Positions 7,345 through 15,327 of a DNA stretch of 17,998 nucleotides are shown here, piece by piece (the first letter of the stretch is position 1; each line of letters opens with the position of its first letter). The notes under the pieces were generated by a model. The model saw only the letters and a list, made by a program, of their open reading frames with translations. It was not told where the DNA came from and ran no database searches. Origin of the DNA: CAYRAV01 sp964422365 (GTDB lineage Bacteria; Bacillota; Clostridia; Lachnospirales; Lachnospiraceae); assembly GCA_964422365.1 (NCBI GenBank), contig CAYRAV010000064.1:1-17998 (forward strand), read 5' to 3'. The position numbers and the translations under genes were made by a program.

Positions 7345-9048
7345 ATGATAAATGGAAAGCTGTCTACGGATATGCAATTAAAGTTTAATCAGTATCATAG
7401 AATTTTAGGTATGATGCTCATTTTATATATTTTAGTGCGATCTTACTTTGGTGTTGATATAAGCCAGTACATTTATTTAGTTCTAGTTGGTATATGGATG
7501 CTGGTGGAAGTACTTTTTTCAAAATATAACAAGATGCAGAAGATAGAGTTTATGGCATTGCGTTATTTAGAAGTATGCACTGCAATGTTTGGAGTATTGT
7601 ATTTTGATATCTTTTATTCAAAAATAGTAGCACTTATCTGTATGATGTTACTTGCAATAGAATATTTTCTTTGTTTTGAGTATACGGATCGTTATGAGCG
7701 GAATATCTGTATCTTTTCTGCTGCAATTCCTTTTGGGATTGTTGGCATTATTGTTTTTTTGATAAAAGGGAAACCGCTGGAACAGTTCTATGCTATGCTG
7801 CTGGCATATATTATTTATGTGGTTACAGCATGGTATTTGGCAAATTTATTTTCTAAGAATGTTGAAAAGTTGAAAGGGAATGAGTTGAAATTAACACAGA
7901 AGATCAGTCTTTTGGAAGAAGAAAATAGTAATTTGTTAGAAAATAAGGAAAAAATGCAACGGGTGAATCAAATTCTTTCTGCACAAAAAGCAGAAATAGA
8001 AAAAACAAATAATAAAATGAAAGATACAAACATTAAATTGAAGTTACAGAATGAACTGGTGAAACATATATATTCCTCCCTTAATTTGGACGGGCTGTTA
8101 GAATTAACAACAAAAATGATTTTAAATGAGATTGAAGTGGATGTGTGTGCGATTATTGTGAATTCAGAGATGGATGAGATAAAGACTACAATATATTCTA
8201 TCGCATCACAGATAGGTTATAACTTTGAAATAAATTTAGAAGAAGAAATGAAAAAAAGTTGTTTCGATAAGTATATTCAAAAGCAAAAGATATACATCGA
8301 TAACTATGTAGAAGAAGGAAAGTACTCCTTTTTAAAAAAAGGAATGATAGGTTCCATTATTATTATTCCATTTCAGCAGGGAGAAAAAGGTGTAGGAGCA
8401 CTATTTGTAGGTCATTCAAGGTATAATTATTTTATAGATAATGAATGGTTTTATGAAGCAATAGCTACGCAGATTACTATAGCAGTAAAAAATGCAGCAT
8501 TATATGAAGAAATGAAAGTACTTGCCAATCGGGATGGATTAACAAAAGTGTATAACAGAGGTTATTTAAATTCTTTGTACAGTGAATATCTGCACAAGGC
8601 AGTGGATGAAAAAGGGAAATTAGCATTAGTTTTATTTGATATTGATCTTTTTAAAAAAATTAATGATACATATGGCCATATATTTGGCGATGAGGTCATA
8701 AAAAGAATTGCTCTAGAAGGGAAGAAAGTTGCCAAAAAATATGGAGGCTTTATTGGAAGATATGGTGGAGAGGAATTTGTCATATTGTATCCCAATAAAA
8801 ATAAAGAAGATGTCTATCGATATGCTATGGAATTAAGAGAAAATATTAAGCAGGTTGTATTTCAGAAGAATGAACAGAGTGTACAGGTTAATATAAGCGG
8901 AGGAATTACGGTTTATCCTGATACTTGTTACAATCCGGGTGAGTTATTGAATTGTGCAGATTGGGCGATGTATTACTCAAAACAGCATGGCAGGGATAGA
9001 ATCACAATTGATAGCGAAGAAGTGAGAAATGAAGTGAAAATGCAATAG
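7345..9048 (+). CDS. Membrane-bound GAF-GGDEF diguanylate cyclase
   Basis: A 567-aa protein predicted to make cyclic di-GMP from two GTP. About six hydrophobic segments occupy residues 20-166. A charged coiled coil (about 170-240) and a GAF-like sensor region (about 245-390) come next, and the C-terminal GGDEF domain starts near 400. The catalytic set looks complete: FDIDLFKKINDTYGH, with metal-binding D432 or D434, and the signature GGEEF at 474-478. The usual inhibitory RxxD motif five residues before GGEEF is absent (KYGG in its place), so canonical product inhibition is not expected. The ATG at 7345 has GGAAGGAA 8 nt upstream, inside the last codons of the FtsA-like gene; the gap to that gene is 5 nt. 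A TTG at 7327 in the same frame is less likely. The GAF ligand cannot be told. Confidence 0.92.
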   Translation: MINGKLSTDMQLKFNQYHRILGMMLILYILVRSYFGVDISQYIYLVLVGIWMLVEVLFSKYNKMQKIEFMALRYLEVCTAMFGVLYFDIFYSKIVALICMMLLAIEYFLCFEYTDRYERNICIFSAAIPFGIVGIIVFLIKGKPLEQFYAMLLAYIIYVVTAWYLANLFSKNVEKLKGNELKLTQKISLLEEENSNLLENKEKMQRVNQILSAQKAEIEKTNNKMKDTNIKLKLQNELVKHIYSSLNLDGLLELTTKMILNEIEVDVCAIIVNSEMDEIKTTIYSIASQIGYNFEINLEEEMKKSCFDKYIQKQKIYIDNYVEEGKYSFLKKGMIGSIIIIPFQQGEKGVGALFVGHSRYNYFIDNEWFYEAIATQITIAVKNAALYEEMKVLANRDGLTKVYNRGYLNSLYSEYLHKAVDEKGKLALVLFDIDLFKKINDTYGHIFGDEVIKRIALEGKKVAKKYGGFIGRYGGEEFVILYPNKNKEDVYRYAMELRENIKQVVFQKNEQSVQVNISGGITVYPDTCYNPGELLNCADWAMYYSKQHGRDRITIDSEEVRNEVKMQ

Positions 9049-9060
9049 AAAAGAGGAATT

Positions 9061-9858
9061 ATGTTGAGATTATGTAGTATTTTCAGTGGAAGCAGCGGGA
9101 ACTGCATTTATGTAGGAAGTGAACATGCCAATATGTTAGTAGATGCAGGGAACAGTGGAAAAAAGATAGAGGCAGGTCTGGCATCTATTCAGGTAGATCC
9201 TAAGAAAATTGATGGTTTATTTATTACCCATGAACATTCAGATCATATTAAAGGTGTAGGAATCATGGCAAGAAGGTATCAAATACCAATTTATGGAACA
9301 GTAGAAACTATTCATGCGATGCTTCACACAAAAAATGTTGGAAAGATACCAGAAGAATTGATTCATACAATAGAGCCGGATAAAACCATTCAGGTAAAAG
9401 ATATGCAAATCAATCCTTTTTCCATATCCCATGATGCAGCAAATCCAGTTAGTTATACATTTTCATCTAACGGGCATAAAGTGGGAGTTGCTACTGACCT
9501 TGGAATGTATGATGATTATACTATTGAACATTTAAAAGAGTCAGAAATATTGCTTTTAGAAGCGAATCATGACATTAATATGTTACAGGTTGGACCATAT
9601 CCTTATCTTTTGAAAAAGCGGATTTTAGGCAATAAAGGGCATTTATCGAATGATAATTCAGGAAAATTAATCTGCTCTCTGTTACATAAAAAAATGAAAC
9701 ATATTTTTCTTGGGCATTTAAGTCATGAAAATAATTATCCTGATTTGGCATTTGAAACAGTAAAGTATGAATTATCACAATGTGACAGTCCATATAAAGA
9801 TAACTGTACTTTAAGCGTTGCCAAAAGAGATGAACCATCTGTGATGGTATCAGTATAA
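9061..9858 (+). CDS. YycJ/WalJ-family metallo-beta-lactamase-fold hydrolase
   Basis: A 265-aa protein with the two-metal MBL fold. The N-terminus FSGSSGN (8-14) and D28 are typical of the YycJ/WalJ family. Metal ligands are seen at H57, H59, D61 and H62 (THEHSDH), H124, D146 and a late histidine in GHLSHEN (H219 or H222). Family members have been linked to 5'-3' exonuclease activity on DNA and, in Bacillus and relatives, to the walRK operon; here there is no walRK nearby. It follows the diguanylate cyclase after 12 nt. GAGG at 9053-9056 is only 4 nt from the ATG, a short spacing; TTG at 9064 would be better spaced but shortens the conserved start by one residue. No terminator follows. Confidence 0.88.
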   Translation: MLRLCSIFSGSSGNCIYVGSEHANMLVDAGNSGKKIEAGLASIQVDPKKIDGLFITHEHSDHIKGVGIMARRYQIPIYGTVETIHAMLHTKNVGKIPEELIHTIEPDKTIQVKDMQINPFSISHDAANPVSYTFSSNGHKVGVATDLGMYDDYTIEHLKESEILLLEANHDINMLQVGPYPYLLKKRILGNKGHLSNDNSGKLICSLLHKKMKHIFLGHLSHENNYPDLAFETVKYELSQCDSPYKDNCTLSVAKRDEPSVMVSV

Positions 9859-9900
9859 ATGAATGTTTATGAAAGAAATATTAGTGTAAGAATAAAGTTA

Positions 9901-9909
9901 TGTGGATAA
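9901..9909 (-). promoter_or_regulatory. Single perfect DnaA-box match
   Basis: TGTGGATAA is the exact reverse complement of the consensus TTATCCACA. It sits in the 133-bp gap between the YycJ-like gene and the ACT-domain gene. A poorer TTGTGTAAG follows at 9912-9920. There is no cluster of boxes or AT-rich unwinding array, so this is not an origin; it may be chance or a lone DnaA site. Confidence 0.35.
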
Positions 9910-9991
9910 GGTTGTGTAAGAAAATTGCATCTATCTATGAAATAAAGCAAAATGTACACAGCATAATGAGTAAATTTTAGGAGGAAATAAC

Positions 9992-10264
9992 ATGAAAAAG
10001 ACAATTATAACAGTAGTAGGAAAAGACAGTGTGGGTATTATTGCAAAAGTATGTACTTATCTTGCAGAACGAAAAATTAATATTTTAGATATTTCGCAGA
10101 CAATTGTACAAGGATTTTTTAATATGATGATGGTTGTAGATATGAATGATACAGAGAAAGATTTTAATTTGGTCAGCAGTGAATTAGAGAAAATTGGTGA
10201 GGAAATCGGCTGTATCATCAAAGTACAAAGAGAGGATATTTTTGATAAAATGCACCGTATTTAA
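9992..10264 (+). CDS. ACT-domain protein, UPF0237 family
   Basis: A 90-aa protein that is almost entirely one ACT domain (about residues 3-80): the first strand ITVVGKDSVGIIAKV, helix, NILDISQTI and a strand FNMMMVVDM. ACT domains bind amino acids or other small ligands, often as dimers; the ligand of this family is not established. A strong AGGAGG precedes the ATG by 8 nt. The gene lies 171 nt before a UPF0210/PFL gene, a pairing conserved across many bacteria and archaea, so the two probably act together. No terminator separates them. The name gcvR-like is sometimes used for such proteins, but no glycine-cleavage genes are nearby. Confidence 0.92.
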   Translation: MKKTIITVVGKDSVGIIAKVCTYLAERKINILDISQTIVQGFFNMMMVVDMNDTEKDFNLVSSELEKIGEEIGCIIKVQREDIFDKMHRI

Positions 10265-10273
10265 TAAATTGAT

Positions 10274-10385
10274 GTAACTATTCAAAAGGTACAGATTTAT
10301 TGTGTAAGCATCATGGCAAGACAACCAGCCAATACAAATATTGTTAGTGAATAGATTTTGTGAATGGCATCCCAAAAACAGTTAC
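10274..10385 (+). repeat. Intergenic segment bounded by GTAAC inverted ends
   Basis: GTAACTATT at 10274-10282 and AACAGTTAC at 10377-10385 are inverted copies with 8 of 9 positions matching. The left end, GTAACTATTCAAAAGG, also resembles the arms of the palindrome at 14435-14482. The 112-bp segment occupies most of the gap between the ACT and PFL genes and has no open frame of note. It may be a member of the same repeat family or a folded leader of the PFL message. Confidence 0.4.
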
Positions 10386-10435
10386 AATGTTAATGTCGGA
10401 AATTGATAATTTCTGGGGAAAGGAAGATAAACAAT

Positions 10436-11800
10436 ATGATTAATATATTTGAGGTATTAGAAACAAATAAAATGATTGAAAAGCAGAATTTAGATGTAAG
10501 AACAATTACATTGGGAATTAGTTTATTAGATTGTGCTGATCCGGATTTAGAAAAACTAAAAACAAATATTTATAATAAAATTACTACTATAGCAAAAGAC
10601 CTTGTAAAAACGGGAGAAGATATTGAAAAAGAATATGGAATTCCAATTGTAAATAAGAGAATTTCCATTACACCGATTTCGCTTGTATGCGGTGCAACAT
10701 GTAAATCTCCAGAGGATTATGTGGAGGTTGCAAAGACACTTGATAAGGCAGCCGAAACAGTAGGAGTTAATTTTATTGGAGGGTATTCTGCATTGGTTTC
10801 TAAAGGAATGACAAAAAGTGATGAATACTTAATCCGTTCTATTCCAAAGGCATTGGCTGTTACAAATAAAATCTGCAGTTCTATTAATGTAGGTTCTACA
10901 AAAACAGGTATCAATATGGACGCAGTAAAATTAATGGGAGAAATTATTCTTAAAGCAGCAGAGTATACAAAAGAACAGGATTCGATTGGCTGTGCCAAAC
11001 TGGTGGTACTTTGTAATGCACCAGATGACAATCCTTTTATGGCAGGTGCTTTTCATGGTGTAACAGAAGCGGATGCTATTATTAATGTAGGTGTCAGTGG
11101 ACCTGGAGTAGTAAAGTCGGCATTAGAATCTGCAAAAGGTGCTGATTTTGGTACTTTATGTGAAACAGTGAAGAAAACAGCATTTAAGATTACCAGAGTA
11201 GGACAATTAGTTGCAGGAGAGGCTTCTAAAAGACTTGGCATACCATTTGGTATTATCGATCTTTCTTTGGCACCAACACCAGCAGTAGGAGATAGTATTG
11301 CTGAGATTTTTCAGACAATGGGCTTAGAACATGCAGGAGCACCAGGAACAACAGCAGCGCTGGCATTATTAAATGATCAGGTGAAAAAAGGCGGTGTAAT
11401 GGCATCTTCTTATGTAGGTGGTTTAAGTGGAGCATTTATTCCTGTCAGTGAAGATCAAGGAATGATTGATGCAGTAACAGAAGGTGCACTTACATTGGAA
11501 AAACTAGAAGCTATGACATGTGTATGTTCTGTTGGTCTGGATATGATAGCAATTCCCGGAGATACAAAGGCAGCTACGATTTCGGGGATTATCGCCGATG
11601 AGATGGCAATTGGTATGATAAATCAGAAAACAACAGCAGTACGTTTGATTCCTGTTATAGGAAAGAGTGTTGGAGAAACTGTGGAATTTGGCGGACTATT
11701 GGGATATGCACCAATTATGCCGGTAAGTAAGTTCTCTTGTGATGACTTTGTAAATCGAGGCGGACGTATTCCTGCACCAATCCATAGTTTTAAAAATTAA
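10436..11800 (+). CDS. PFL family protein, UPF0210 (DUF711)
   Basis: A 454-aa protein, full length for UPF0210. Recognisable family stretches include ITLGISLLDCADPDLEKL, TPISLVCGAT, GINVG-like INVGSTKTGINMDAV, NAPDDNPFMAGAFHG, FGIIDLSLAPTPAVGDS and GGRIPAPIHSFKN at the C-terminus. The fold is related to the glycyl-radical pyruvate formate-lyase barrel, but the biochemical function is not known, and no glycyl-radical motif is expected. The ATG at 10436 is chosen because AAAGGAAG (10419-10426) lies 9 nt upstream; a TTG at 10403 would add 11 residues not typical of the family. It is paired with the ACT gene and followed by a hairpin terminator. Confidence 0.94.
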   Translation: MINIFEVLETNKMIEKQNLDVRTITLGISLLDCADPDLEKLKTNIYNKITTIAKDLVKTGEDIEKEYGIPIVNKRISITPISLVCGATCKSPEDYVEVAKTLDKAAETVGVNFIGGYSALVSKGMTKSDEYLIRSIPKALAVTNKICSSINVGSTKTGINMDAVKLMGEIILKAAEYTKEQDSIGCAKLVVLCNAPDDNPFMAGAFHGVTEADAIINVGVSGPGVVKSALESAKGADFGTLCETVKKTAFKITRVGQLVAGEASKRLGIPFGIIDLSLAPTPAVGDSIAEIFQTMGLEHAGAPGTTAALALLNDQVKKGGVMASSYVGGLSGAFIPVSEDQGMIDAVTEGALTLEKLEAMTCVCSVGLDMIAIPGDTKAATISGIIADEMAIGMINQKTTAVRLIPVIGKSVGETVEFGGLLGYAPIMPVSKFSCDDFVNRGGRIPAPIHSFKN

Positions 11801-11823
11801 TTTTTGTTATAGTAGAATAATGA

Positions 11824-11875
11824 AAAAATCCAGTAATCATGGCGTATAAAAAGTTGTTATGGTAACTGGATTTTT
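11824..11875 (+). terminator. Intrinsic terminator after the PFL gene
   Basis: The arms AAAAATCCAGTAATCAT (11824-11840) and ATGGTAACTGGATTTTT (11859-11875) pair over 17 positions with one mismatch and one G-U pair. The right arm ends in five T. It lies 24 nt after the PFL stop codon. The A-rich left arm could let it work in both directions. The 167 bases from here to pepD hold a TATAAT at 11974-11979 without a clear -35. Confidence 0.8.
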
Positions 11876-12042
11876 GTGTCATAGATGGAGCAATAGCAAT
11901 TTGTAAGGAATTCTTTTAACTTATAAAAAGGAAAAGAGCAAATATGGAAAGAATAGTAATTCTTATTGAAGAGTATAATAGAATAGTATGATAGTGCTTG
12001 TTTATAGTAAATGATAGAGCTGAACAGATAGGAGTATAAGAT

Positions 12043-13494
12043 ATGAAACTACAACATTTAGATCATAAAAAAGTATTTTATTATTTTGAAAAAATAAGTG
12101 AAATTCCCAGAGGTTCCAAGTACAATACTCAGATTAGTAATTATCTGGTTTCTTTTGCAAGGGAACATCAATTAAAATATAAACAGGATAAATATGAGAA
12201 TGTAATAATATGGAAATCAGCATCAAAAGGATATGAAGATTGTGAAACAGTCATGATACAGGGACATATGGATATGGTTTGTGAGAAAGAATGTCAGATT
12301 AAGCATGATTTTACAACAGAGCCATTAGATTTGATTGTAGAAGATGACTTTGTGTATGCAAATGGAACTACTTTGGGGGGAGATGATGGAATAGCGATTG
12401 CGTACGCACTGGCTATTTTGGATGATGATACATTGTTACATCCTCCATTAGAAGTAGTAATTACTACAGATGAAGAAGTAGGAATGGATGGAGCTTTTGG
12501 CTTAGATACTTCTGCATTAAAGGCAAAATATATGTTAAATATTGATTCTGAAGAAGAAGGAATTTTGTTATCGAGTTGTGCGGGGGGAATGACTTCTACT
12601 TGTATGCTGCCAAGATTAGACATAACAACGAAAGAAGGTACAAAAATAAAAATTAAAATTTTAGGATTACAAGGAGGACATTCTGGTGCAGAGATTCATA
12701 AAAATCGAATCAATGCCAATCGTTTGCTTGGACGGTTGTTAGGAACTTTACAAGGAAAAAAGATAGAATATTTTATTATTCAGATGAATGGCGGTTTAAA
12801 AGATAATGCAATTCCCAGGGAAGCAGAGATGGAGTTAGTTACCAAAGATGTAGAAAAAGTAAAAGAAATAATAAAAAAATTCGAAACGATAATCAAGAAA
12901 GAATTAAGAACCAGTGAACCTGATGTGACTGTTATTGTAAAAGAAGAAGGAGCGGGAAGTTACGAAGTGTGGGAAAAAGAACTAGAGAAAAAAGTATCTA
13001 TAATGTTGACTTATGCACCAAATGGAATTCAGACAATGAGTGCAGAAATAGAAGGACTGGTAGAAAGTTCTTTGAATTTGGGAATATTCAGGGCAGAGAC
13101 AGATTATGTTATTTTCTCTTTTTCTATTAGAAGCTCTGTGGCAAGTTACAAACAATATCTTTCAGAACAATTAGAACATTTGATCGTATTTCTTGGCGGT
13201 ACTTATGAGAAAAAGGGAGAGTATCCAGGATGGGAATATAATCCAAATTCTAAGTTAAGAGAAGTGATGTGCGAAGTATATAGGGAACAATATGGCACAG
13301 AAGTAAAAGTAGAAGCTATTCACGCAGGTTTAGAGTGTGGCATTATAGCAGAAAAAATGCCGGGAATAGACATTGTATCTTTTGGACCGGATATATTTGA
13401 TATTCATACACCAAAAGAAAAGCTGTCCATTTCTTCTGCAAAGCGGGTATATGAATATATTATAAGGGTTTTAGAAAAGATGAAGACATTATAG
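12043..13494 (+). CDS. pepD: Aminoacyl-histidine (beta-Ala-His) dipeptidase, M20 family
   Basis: A 483-aa cytosolic metallopeptidase that splits Xaa-His and other dipeptides. The N-terminal HLDHKKVFYYFEKISEIPRGS is characteristic. Metal ligands by comparison with the family are H75 and D77 (GHMDMV), D114 (LGGDDG), E145 with catalytic E144 (TTDEEVG), D168 (NIDSEEEG) and H455 (DIHTPKE). The GGHSG motif marks the dimerisation/lid domain and HAGLECG is present near the C-terminus. GGAG at 12031-12034 is 8 nt before the ATG. The gene is single, with hairpin terminators on both sides. The precise substrate range cannot be read from sequence; the family call is firm. Confidence 0.95.
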   Translation: MKLQHLDHKKVFYYFEKISEIPRGSKYNTQISNYLVSFAREHQLKYKQDKYENVIIWKSASKGYEDCETVMIQGHMDMVCEKECQIKHDFTTEPLDLIVEDDFVYANGTTLGGDDGIAIAYALAILDDDTLLHPPLEVVITTDEEVGMDGAFGLDTSALKAKYMLNIDSEEEGILLSSCAGGMTSTCMLPRLDITTKEGTKIKIKILGLQGGHSGAEIHKNRINANRLLGRLLGTLQGKKIEYFIIQMNGGLKDNAIPREAEMELVTKDVEKVKEIIKKFETIIKKELRTSEPDVTVIVKEEGAGSYEVWEKELEKKVSIMLTYAPNGIQTMSAEIEGLVESSLNLGIFRAETDYVIFSFSIRSSVASYKQYLSEQLEHLIVFLGGTYEKKGEYPGWEYNPNSKLREVMCEVYREQYGTEVKVEAIHAGLECGIIAEKMPGIDIVSFGPDIFDIHTPKEKLSISSAKRVYEYIIRVLEKMKTL

Positions 13495-13555
13495 ACGGCA
13501 TAGATTTTGCCGTTCTGAATGATGATATATTATCATAGAATAAAATAAGAATATA

Positions 13556-13605
13556 AAGAGCAATCATAGATTTCATAAAAATAAATGGAAAATATGATTG
13601 CTTTT
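13556..13605 (+). terminator. Probable terminator after pepD
   Basis: AGCAATCATA (13559-13568) pairs exactly with TATGATTGCT (13593-13602), extended by A-rich/T-rich flanks (AAAG and TTTT). The loop of 24 nt is long, which weakens the call. A smaller hairpin, ACGGC..GCCGT, lies just after the pepD stop at about 13494-13515 without a T run. Confidence 0.55.
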
Positions 13606-13666
13606 GATTTATGGGGAAAATAGTTTATTTTTTGCTTCATAAGTCAGTTTTGAGGTGTATTATAAT

Positions 13667-14386
13667 ATGAAAAAAGACAGAAGACGTTACATGAAGTATG
13701 CAGGGATTTGTCTGGTGGTTTTAGTTGTTTTATGTGCTGTATTCGCTACACAAAAAAAATCTTTTTACCATAAAGAAATTGTAAAATTATCAGAGCAGCC
13801 GGAAGAAGAATTTCGGGCAATGAAGCTGAATGAAGAACAAATAGTATGGTTTAGAAATCACAATACTTCTGAAAGCAAGAAGTGGTTAAAGGAATATGAA
13901 GCAGTGATAAAGGATATGAAAGTATTTCCTGTGGAAAAAGATTTGTTAAATGGGGTAGGATGGGGGTATGAAAATTCATGGAATGAAGAACGGACGTATG
14001 GGGGAAAACGGTTTCATGAAGGAACAGATATTATAGCAGGCAACGATGAACGCGGGTATTTTACAGTAGTTAGTGTTAGTGATGGAGTAGTGGAGAAAAA
14101 AGGATGGTTAGAAAAAGGTGGCTGGAGAATAGGAGTGAGAAGTCCTGGTGGAGTATATTATTATTATGCACATTTGTGTGATTATGCAGAAGGAATAGAA
14201 GAGGGGAGTGAAGTACATGCAGGTGATGTGATTGGAACAATGGGTGATACAGGATATAGCCAGGTAGAGGGTACTGTTGGAAATTTTTGTGTGCATCTTC
14301 ATTTTGGGATTTATCTTGATATTAATGGAGAAGAAAAAAGTGTGAATCCATATTGGATTTTAAAGAATATAGAGCATATGTCATAG
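13667..14386 (+). CDS. Membrane-anchored M23 (LytM-type) peptidase
   Basis: A 239-aa protein with a basic N-terminus (MKKDRRRYMKY) and one hydrophobic helix at about residues 11-28, a signal anchor or uncleaved signal. The C-terminal half is a peptidase M23 domain with the zinc motifs HEGTD (H117, D121) and HLH (H210, H212), so it is predicted to be active and to cut peptidoglycan cross-bridges outside the membrane. The middle region (about 30-85) is a short helical spacer, with no SH3 or LysM domain. ATG 13667 is preferred to GTG 13655 because the GTG overlaps the ribosome binding site TGAGGTG (13651-13657). Flanked by terminators, it appears to be its own transcript. Confidence 0.9.
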   Translation: MKKDRRRYMKYAGICLVVLVVLCAVFATQKKSFYHKEIVKLSEQPEEEFRAMKLNEEQIVWFRNHNTSESKKWLKEYEAVIKDMKVFPVEKDLLNGVGWGYENSWNEERTYGGKRFHEGTDIIAGNDERGYFTVVSVSDGVVEKKGWLEKGGWRIGVRSPGGVYYYYAHLCDYAEGIEEGSEVHAGDVIGTMGDTGYSQVEGTVGNFCVHLHFGIYLDINGEEKSVNPYWILKNIEHMS

Positions 14387-14407
14387 TTTATAAGATGAAA
14401 GATAATA

Positions 14408-14434
14408 ATTATCATTTTTAATGATAATATTTTT
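14408..14434 (+). terminator. AT-rich hairpin terminator after the M23 peptidase
   Basis: ATTATCATT (14408-14416) pairs exactly with AATGATAAT (14420-14428) around a TTT loop, followed by ATATTTTT. The stem has almost no GC pairs, so strength is doubtful, but its position 22 nt after the stop codon fits. Confidence 0.55.
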
Positions 14435-14482
14435 GTAACAGTTCAGAAGGTGCAAAGCCTATGGTATCTTCTGAATAGTTAC
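14435..14482. repeat. Palindromic short repeat (48 bp)
   Basis: GTAACAGTTCAGAAG (14435-14449) and CTTCTGAATAGTTAC (14468-14482) pair at 13 of 15 positions around an 18-nt loop. Arm-like sequences recur at 1-38, 565-579 and 10274-10289, so this is probably the most complete member of a dispersed family here. It directly follows the T run of the preceding hairpin. Positions 14483-14569 show nothing further. Confidence 0.6.
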
Positions 14483-14569
14483 TTAAATTTAAGTAAAAGA
14501 TGCCGTACAAGACATCCAATCTTACAAAATTGTCACTTTATTATTCACCACAGAGTCATAATACGCTAA

Positions 14570-14575
14570 TATAAT
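14570..14575 (+). promoter_or_regulatory. Likely -10 element of the ABC exporter operon
   Basis: TATAAT lies 50 nt before the ABC ATPase ATG. No standard -35 is visible at 16-18 nt spacing (ACCACA there), which could mean an activator-dependent promoter, as often found for response-regulator-controlled exporters; that is inference. Confidence 0.4.
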
Positions 14576-14625
14576 GAAATTATATCAAAAGACAAAGTAT
14601 ATGATGAAATGGAGGAATTATAGTT

Positions 14626-15327
14626 ATGGAAATTCTTAGATGCGAGGATTTATGTAAAACTTATGGAGAAAATGATACCTGTGTGAAAGCATTAGATCAT
14701 ATTTCATTTAGTGTGGAAAAAGGTGAATTTGTATCTATTGTAGGACCTTCTGGCAGTGGAAAGTCTACTCTTTTACATATTCTTGGAGGTGTAGACAAGC
14801 CTACCAGTGGAACGGTATTGATTGGTGGAACAGATATTCATGGGCTAAAGGAAGATAAACTTGCTATTTTCCGAAGAAGGCAGATTGGATTGATTTATCA
14901 GTTTTACAACCTTCTTCCTGTGTTAAATGTGGATGAAAATATTATACTGCCCCATTTACTTGACGGAAGGACTGCAGATAAAGAACGTCTGGATAAGATT
15001 GTAGGAGAAATGGGGCTGACAGACAGGAGAAATAATCTGCCAAGCCAGCTTTCCGGCGGCCAGCAGCAGCGTGTATCTATAGGAAGGGCATTATTTAACC
15101 ACCCTGCAATTGTACTTGCAGATGAGCCCACTGGAAACCTGGATCGGAAAAATGGAGCAGAAATTATTCGTTTGTTAAAGGAATCCAACCGTAGTCAAAA
15201 GCAGACACTGATTTTAATTACCCATGACGAAAGTATTGCTCTGCAGGCAGACCGCATGATTTATATAGAAGATGGAAGGATTACGAGAGATGAGCGGATT
15301 CACATAATGGGAGGCGGCATACAATGA
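14626..15327 (+). CDS. ABC transporter ATP-binding protein, MacB/LolD type
   Basis: A 233-aa nucleotide-binding subunit that powers the FtsX-type permease encoded next. Walker A GPSGSGKST (40-48), Q-loop Q92 (YQFYNLLP), signature LSGGQQQR (142-149), Walker B IVLADE (162-167) and switch histidine H200 are all intact. The sequence DEPTGNLDRKNG is typical of the type VII exporters (MacB, LolD, BceA, FtsE). GGAGG (14611-14615) precedes the ATG by 10 nt. Its stop codon overlaps the permease start as ATGA. Its codons look more GC-rich than those of neighbouring genes, for example around 15040-15080, which may only reflect conserved motifs. Substrates of such pairs include antimicrobial peptides, but none can be assigned. 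Confidence 0.95.
   Translation: MEILRCEDLCKTYGENDTCVKALDHISFSVEKGEFVSIVGPSGSGKSTLLHILGGVDKPTSGTVLIGGTDIHGLKEDKLAIFRRRQIGLIYQFYNLLPVLNVDENIILPHLLDGRTADKERLDKIVGEMGLTDRRNNLPSQLSGGQQQRVSIGRALFNHPAIVLADEPTGNLDRKNGAEIIRLLKESNRSQKQTLILITHDESIALQADRMIYIEDGRITRDERIHIMGGGIQ

Noticed and set aside
9901..9920. Replication origin
   Set aside because: Only one perfect DnaA box and one weak neighbour, without dnaA/dnaN or an AT-rich unwinding region.
13659..13666. -10 hexamer (TATAAT) directly before the M23 peptidase ATG
   Set aside because: It abuts the start codon and lies after the ribosome binding site, so a transcript from it would lack that site; probably chance in AT-rich DNA.
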